The notes under the pieces: generated by a model
Database searches by the model: none
What the model saw: the letters and a program-made list of their open reading frames with translations, nothing else
Told to the model about the DNA's origin: nothing
Shown: positions 58,301-64,000 of the stretch, piece by piece
Position numbering within the stretch: position 1 is the first letter of the stretch
Layout: each line of letters begins with the position of its first letter
NCBI GenBank assembly: GCA_900660155.1
Contig: CABFPE010000149.1
Location: forward strand, 1,017,042 to 1,081,041
Direction of reading: 5' to 3'
Source: Hofstenia miamia
Taxonomy: Eukaryota; Xenacoelomorpha; Acoela; Hofsteniidae
Length of the DNA stretch: 64,000 nt
Position numbers and translations under genes: made by a program

Positions 58301-61300
58301 GCTTTTGTTTATCAAGTTTTGTGTTTATGAATTTCAAAATTCCGAGGTCGACTACACCACTCTTCCCATTCACCTTTCTAACCATGATATCATTTACAAT
58401 GGTTCTCATAAGCTGTTCATTAATTATTCATCAATGATTGAACTCTTTCCTTCTTTGCAAGACCAATTTTATAATGAAGAAGTTGAGAAATTGTTGCTAG
58501 CTAATACCAAGTTCACATTATTAGATTTTGCTTGTGCCTTTAAGCAAGAATATCCAAACTTGTCTCAGAACAATATCATTTTAATTTCAAAAGATTCACA
58601 GATCCACAATATTAAATGGTTAGGAAAAATATGGAATTTCATTACCCAAAAATTTGGAAATGAGGTTGACTCAAGCTCAATTAAAGATTTGTCACTAATT
58701 CCTGCTGTAAATGATCAAGGATTGCATTTCGTTCCGATTGGTCAGGCGCAGTTTTCTGTCATCGCTGATACCAAATTCTTAAATATTGATATTGACATTT
58801 CATCATTAAAATCAATATACTACTTACAAAACATTTTCGACAAACCAAAGTCATTCAAATTTCTAAGTTATTTTGCTAAGGAGAATCCCGTTCATGCTAA
58901 TCTTAAGCAGTTCTGTTTGAATCGGGAACAGTTTTCCATAGATCACGTGATCATGTTTTTTTCTTATATTTTTGATAACAACGAATTCAAATTTGCAGAT
59001 GACATTTATGTTAGAATTCGCGATCTCTTGATCAAAGAATCAAAATTACATTCGTTTGAAGATGAAATTATTAAAGTGTTATTGAAGTTACCCATCCACA
59101 GAGGGGTAAATGGAAAATTGGTTTCAATCACTGAAAAATTAATTTATTTGTTTCCTAGCAACCTTCCGAGCAATGGCATTGATTTGCATACACAAGCAGA
59201 ACATATTCAGAATGTAAGGTTTTCTACTGAAGAACAAAAAGTGTTTTATTTAAAATTGGGTGCAATTGAAATGGAAACTGAGCAGCTATATGTAGAGATG
59301 ATTATTCCTCTATTGTTTAAAAATATGAAGCAGTCTGATATTGAAGCTCACTTCCAATTTATTTACACTCACTATTACATGCGTGGTGATTTGAGTAATT
59401 TATCAACAAAGGCACTGTTTTCTTCACTGGGCAAAGCCCCAATTATTTCGGTACAATCTAAGAGGTATTCTATATCTAGTTTGTACGATCCAACTGTCAC
59501 ATTTTTTAAAATTTTCAAAGGGAATTTATTATTACCTCCTAAATTTGCTGTTAAAAAATGGTTAGCATTTTTTCGTCATTTGGGACTCCAAACTTCTATT
59601 GGCGATGAGGAATTTTTACAAATAGCATGTGAATATGAAATATCATGCTCATTGCGAATTAACTCTCAAAACTATGAAGAGGCAATAATGTCATATGCAA
59701 TTTCCCAACGTGAGTCGTACGCGAATAGAACTTTTGACAATCTGTGCTCTTTGAACATTATTAAAGCTGCTAATTTTGAAAAATTCGGTTATGTCAATAT
59801 CGAAGACAGCTATCCTTACTGCTTTTTGCATCTTATTAAGTATGTTTCTCCAGTAGTTACTGAGACGACAACTGAGAAAGTCATGGCATTTGCTAATAAC
59901 TTTGCTACAAAAGTAGTTCGATCTAGTGATATTTTGGAGAACATGATTAAATGTTCCACTTTCAATGATCACCATTCAATGGAACTTTGTCTTCAACATC
60001 TCTCTTGCCCACCATTTGAATTCGATGTGATAGAAGAGTTGGGTAAGCAGAGGTGTGTCCTAACTGAATGTGGCGTTTGGGCTAGACCATGTCAGGTGAC
60101 CAAATTTCTTGCCCAAAATTATGCTCCCTATATTTATCAAGTTAGTGGGCAATTTGTTCGTTATTGGTCATTAATTTCTGTCTGTGGTGGTACCGAACAA
60201 CTTTCTGCTAACCAATGTGTAATGGGATTAAATCTAATGGGAAAAATGGCGGGAACCTTTGATGATCCAAACACATACTTACTTGCACAAAGGATGTTGA
60301 CGTTTCTTATAGAAAATTCGTCCAAAATAGTGTTTTCTGAACTTACGGAGTTAACTTTGATAACTCAAGACTTAAGTTTCAGACTATCATCTGAATGCTG
60401 TGTTAGTGACGAGCCAGATTTTAATAAATATCGGTTCTTACCTGATTCTGACAGTGTAAATTTAAATATTATTCATTTGCCAAACTATCAAATAGTTTCT
60501 GCTTTTAAGTCTTTTCCAGAAGCCTTTAGACCGAAGTTTCTCTCCGAACAGATCTCTTTAGTTTTATCCGAAGAAACATTTCTGGAGAATAATAGATGTG
60601 TGGGAAGGCAAGAATTTGATAATCTAATAGCAAACTTGCAATCTTCTGACCTGCTTTCATACCTGAACCGGTTGATTAGACATTGTATATTTCAACAAAA
60701 ACAAAAGCATGCATTGCAATCTGACATTGAATATCAGCTAAAGTTTGTACATAATTTAAGATTATTCCCAGTAGTATCAATTTATTTAAAGGTTGTGAGC
60801 AGCTTACGGTCTATCAATGCCAATCTTCTCGCACATGAATTTCATACAACATTTCTTAACAGGACTCAGAATAACGTAGATTTATTTTACATTCAGGAAT
60901 GTGCTATTAATGACATATACGACAGGCTATTTCAGCTCATAAATATTCCAGAGCTTAACCAGTCCCTCTTCGAAAGGCTGCTGCAGACCACTGATAACAC
61001 ACAACGTTCTTTGCTTATGGAGAAACACAATGTAACAGAAGATAAATTCCTAGATGAACCAATCGTTCTTGGATCCGATGTTAGCGCACAATATTTGTTC
61101 AAAAACAATGTATCTAAAATCGATCTAGGTCAATATGTTGCTGTTAAAATATCGTCATCTGCCTTTGTTTATGGCCTTCTTCAAGATGTATTCGAAAATT
61201 CACAATATGATTTCCAAGATTTTGGAAAATGTTTAGTTGATTTGGGCAATGGTATTATTCAGAAATTTCCAAAAGATAATGTTTTTTCATTTAGAAAGTG

Positions 61301-61679
61301 TTTAGATGACACGCTTTCTATTGATAGTGAACAATTTAATGTGAATTATAACGTAACTCAGATTAAGAAGACAATTTTGGGTTCCTATAGAAGATTGCTG
61401 ACTACTTCTCCGAGTCCTCAGTTCTTGAACTCGCTCAAACAGCGAATCTCAACTTCATTGGTTTCAACTTTCGACCACAGCGAGTCTTTGGAAATACTAA
61501 GGACAATGAGTGACATGGATTCGGAAATTAGCAAAGGCAGTTTTTCAGCGCAATCGAACATTGATATAGAGGACGATTTCGAACAATTTTATAATACCGT
61601 TAATGATCCGGTTGTGGCAGAATATATCTCTAAAAGATATGATGAAAATTCTAGAATTATTGAAGGTTTTCCCAAATAA
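52378..61679 (+). CDS. Sacsin-like giant protein, main exon
   Basis: With the previous exon this gives 3,160 visible residues. The first ATPase module continues with TIGKFGLGFNAVYNVTDVP and CFLPLPIESSFPFILNGNFE (about residues 90-360). A second complete module starts at FGQRESLVNRLKRII (about 912), with N-box EILQNADDAGANF (about 942), KIGKFGVGFNSVYQITD (about 1,012) and FFNGNFILDESRKDL (about 1,250). An ATPase-free block of about 420 residues occurs twice (about 1,462-1,880 and 2,053-2,467). The end has no DnaJ or HEPN domain, unlike vertebrate sacsin. Sacsin is known as a cytoplasmic co-chaperone; the role here is inferred from homology. One unbroken 9.3-kb exon; AATAAA follows 60 bp after the stop. 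Confidence 0.9.
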
Positions 61680-61738
61680 TTAAATCAAATTTTATTTTTA
61701 TGTATATTTGTTTAATTTTGTAAAATTTGTTAATAAGA

Positions 61739-61744
61739 AATAAA
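61739..61744 (+). terminator. Polyadenylation signal AATAAA
   Basis: AATAAA lies 60 bases after the TAA stop (61,677-61,679) of the sacsin-like gene, in AT-rich 3' DNA, a normal distance for a short 3' UTR. Confidence 0.6.
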
Positions 61745-62339
61745 TTTATTTTTGATAATGGATTGTTGTAAATTATAATATTATTTTTTCATTAAGTGTC
61801 ATTAAGCAGAATAGTGTTTGAAAGTTTAGAACTTAAGCCTATTGGAATATTATAAATAACAGGTTAATATATTATTGCATTTTTAGTTACTTTCGTATCA
61901 TGGCCCACGTAAATCACGTTTACGTGGTCCATGTTCGTACATATTGGAGATTGGCTGCATGATTCATTGGAATTGAAGTGTCAATTTTGAATAACCTACT
62001 CTTGGCGCATTTTTTAAAAACATGTATACAGACGAAATTTATTTTTCAATCAGTCTCGGATATATTTATTGGCTGGAAAATACTATAATCCAAATATTCT
62101 CAATTTTTTTTATTAAGACAATTTATCTAAATTTGAAATAAAACTATATATTCAGTGTTTGAGCATGCAACCATAAGATAGTCTTTATTCTGTTAGTTCT
62201 TATAACTATGAAGCACTGATAAATTGGCATATTAGTGTCATGAAGTACAAAAACAACGATGAAAAGAGGAATATTTACAATAGGCTTCAACATATAGACA
62301 AATAGTGATCCTCAGACTATAGATTAACTGTTAATGCTG
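61745..62339. other. Intergenic DNA
   Basis: No gene. A small imperfect palindrome (acgtaaatcacgtttacgt) lies at about 61,907-61,926. Confidence 0.4.
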
Positions 62340-62640
62340 AGGAATTGTACAATCAGTTTCGAAACTTAAATCCTAACTATCAATATTTCCTTGAGTATGA
62401 AGGACTTCAACTGCTTCTTGAATTTTTTTAATTTGTCAATGCTTTTTAAATCGTTTGATAATTGATTCCAGTTGTAAATTGTAGTGTTTATAAACGATTG
62501 GCCCATTTAATGCAGGACAATGTATTGGAAATGAAGTTTCGTGGTAGGGCGCTATTTTCTTAATTATTCTAAAGAAATAATGGCATTGTAGATAATTAAT
62601 TGCCTGGGAAAAAGAGTAGTGCAGCGATATAATCTTTGGT
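62340..62640 (-). mobile_element. LINE 3' scrap (RT C-terminus)
   Basis: The minus strand reads YNWNQLSNDLKSIDKLKKFK followed by KQLKSFILKEY at about 62,480-62,390, the typical last residues of CR1/Jockey-type ORF2 (WN.LP..L...S...FK..L). Preceding text (CPALNGPIVY-like) also fits. Frame changes present. Nothing else of the element remains. Confidence 0.55.
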
Positions 62641-62699
62641 TGAGAGAAATAACAATGTTGGAATATTAACTAAATCCAACGATATTCCTAATGCATTCA

Positions 62700-63900
62700 A
62701 TGATCAAGTCCTTAACCTAGGTAAATACTTGGGACCTTTGGTGCCACTCAAGCTTGAAAAATCTAACCACAGCCTCTCTCAAAATTTTTTCCATTCCGAT
62801 TTGTGACTTGATACGAAATCCTTCAAACAATAAATATACTAAAAGTTAATAAATCAAGTGGACCTTCTGAAATACCGGCATGGTTTATTAAAGATTTTGC
62901 AAAATTCATTAGTAGTCCTTTCTGCCAATCACTGTATAAGACTAAATACCTTTCCATCAATTGTATAATTTGCTAATGTTGCGCTCATATATAAGAAAGA
63001 TGATTCTCTAAGATGTAATTACCTTCCTATTTCAACCATCTCGCCTTTTGGGGGAAATTATCGAAAAACTAATATTTGACTAAATAAAAACTTATCTAAA
63101 AACATCAATTCGGCTTTCACAAAGTTCACTCCACCTCCGATGCTTTACTTTACACTACTGAAAATTGGAGATCTTATCTCAATGATAACAATTTTGTCAT
63201 AATTGCTTCTATCGTTTCGTCCAAATCATTTGATTCCATTGAACATTATATTCTTCTTAGAAAGTTAGAACACATTGGTTTCTACTCGAATACTATAAAT
63301 TAAATGGTATATTTTCTAACTGGGGTAAAACTCGTTGTATATAAATGATTTAAATGGCAATTTAAGCAATGATTGTGGAATAGTACGGTATGTTGACACA
63401 CATGATAATCAAATTGAAACAAATCTATCTCAATTGCTAAAATATTTTAATATTCACCATTTAACTGTAAATCTCTCTAAAACAGATTTCTGTGTTATGT
63501 CTCCCCTTCACAAAGATAATCAATCACACATTTTAATTTTTTCGGGGAATTAAAACTATTTCACATGTGGGCAATTTTGTAAATTCCAAAATGAAATCAA
63601 TGTTGGTTAACTGTCTAGTATTAAGTCATTATTATAGATACTGTAATGTTTTGTTTATTAACAGATCACTCATTAATAAATATAATAGACTTGAGCGAAA
63701 AAAGTTCATATTCTAATCATGACGATGCTTTATATATCATAAGAAAATTTTCATTAAAAAAATTTGCGAATAGAGTATTTAACTGGTCAATCTGTGTATA
63801 ACATCGATAAACAGCACACTGGTAGACAACTGCAACGTTTGTTCATCCTAGCACCATCTTATCTTACGAAATACATATGTCTTGTAAATATGTAAAAAAT
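62700..63900 (+). mobile_element. Non-LTR retrotransposon 5, decayed RT
   Basis: Plus-strand fragments in several frames: INKSSGPSEIPAWFIKDFAK-like text (about 62,850), NVALIYKKDDSLRCNYLPIS (62,975), SFDSIEHYILLRKLEHIGFY (motif A region, 63,230), and the open piece 63,335-63,553 with MYINDLNGNLSNDCGIVRYV (YVD in place of YADD) and HHLTVNLSKTDFCVM. The order is that of a CR1/Jockey-type RT. Motif B is missing and frames change many times. Confidence 0.7.
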
Positions 63901-64000
63901 TGTAAATAAATTGAAAAGAAGCAGTATATATAAATTTTTCAATGTAAACAAAAGAACAGAGAAATGTATAAATAATTTAAAAATACACAACAGTTACTGG

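Noticed and set aside
1-64000. tRNA, rRNA genes and CRISPR arrays
   Set aside because: No cloverleaf with box A/B spacing, no rRNA core sequence, and no regularly spaced repeats with unique spacers were seen; the tandem repeats present are minisatellites.

Overview
The window looks like AT-rich nuclear DNA of an invertebrate animal. It has spliceosomal introns, several animal-type DNA transposons (piggyBac, Merlin, Tc/mariner), at least five non-LTR retrotransposon remnants, and a long sacsin-like gene of a kind common in aquatic invertebrates. I cannot name the species. Nothing here is bacterial: I see no operons, Shine-Dalgarno sites or CRISPR arrays.

Layout. 1-11,641 is a decayed non-LTR retrotransposon (CR1/Jockey-like) split by a Ty3/gypsy-type LTR element on the minus strand (3,118-10,984). 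The left LTR of that element contains two single-N assembly joints and a duplicated block. 11,700-15,960 is a minus-strand piggyBac transposon carrying a second, shorter LTR element of the same lineage (12,574-14,803, 4-bp target duplication). 16,000-17,870 holds tandem and dispersed repeats and a 5'-truncated LINE tail. 17,880-22,970 is a Tx1/L1-like LINE with ORF1 and endonuclease-RT ORF2. 23,150-24,480 is a decayed relative of the first LINE. 25,200-29,600 is a decayed transposase-like gene of an unnamed family, hit by a 783-bp MITE. 28,993-30,832 is a nested inverted-repeat (foldback-like) structure. 32,906-35,514 is a complete-ended piggyBac element (TTAA, 14-bp TIRs) whose reading frame starts with a Tudor-like domain. 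37,693-38,764 is a Merlin element, 42,466-43,055 a Tc/mariner-type deletion derivative, and 44,866-45,795 a minus-strand LINE 3' end.

The one convincing host gene is the sacsin-like gene (visible exons 48,999-49,179 and 52,378-61,679, plus strand). Its upstream exons were not found. It has two HSP90-like ATPase modules followed by a duplicated ATPase-free module, and it ends without the DnaJ and HEPN domains of vertebrate sacsin. 61,680-64,000 is intergenic DNA with two further LINE scraps.

Two compositional worlds meet in the window. From about 9-38 kb CpG is almost absent, as in old methylated repeat DNA. From about 38.8 kb onward CpG is ordinary. The most unusual items are the Tudor-like piggyBac with its palindromic subterminal repeats, the internal architecture of the sacsin-like gene, the long inverted-repeat structures, and the mosaic left LTR.
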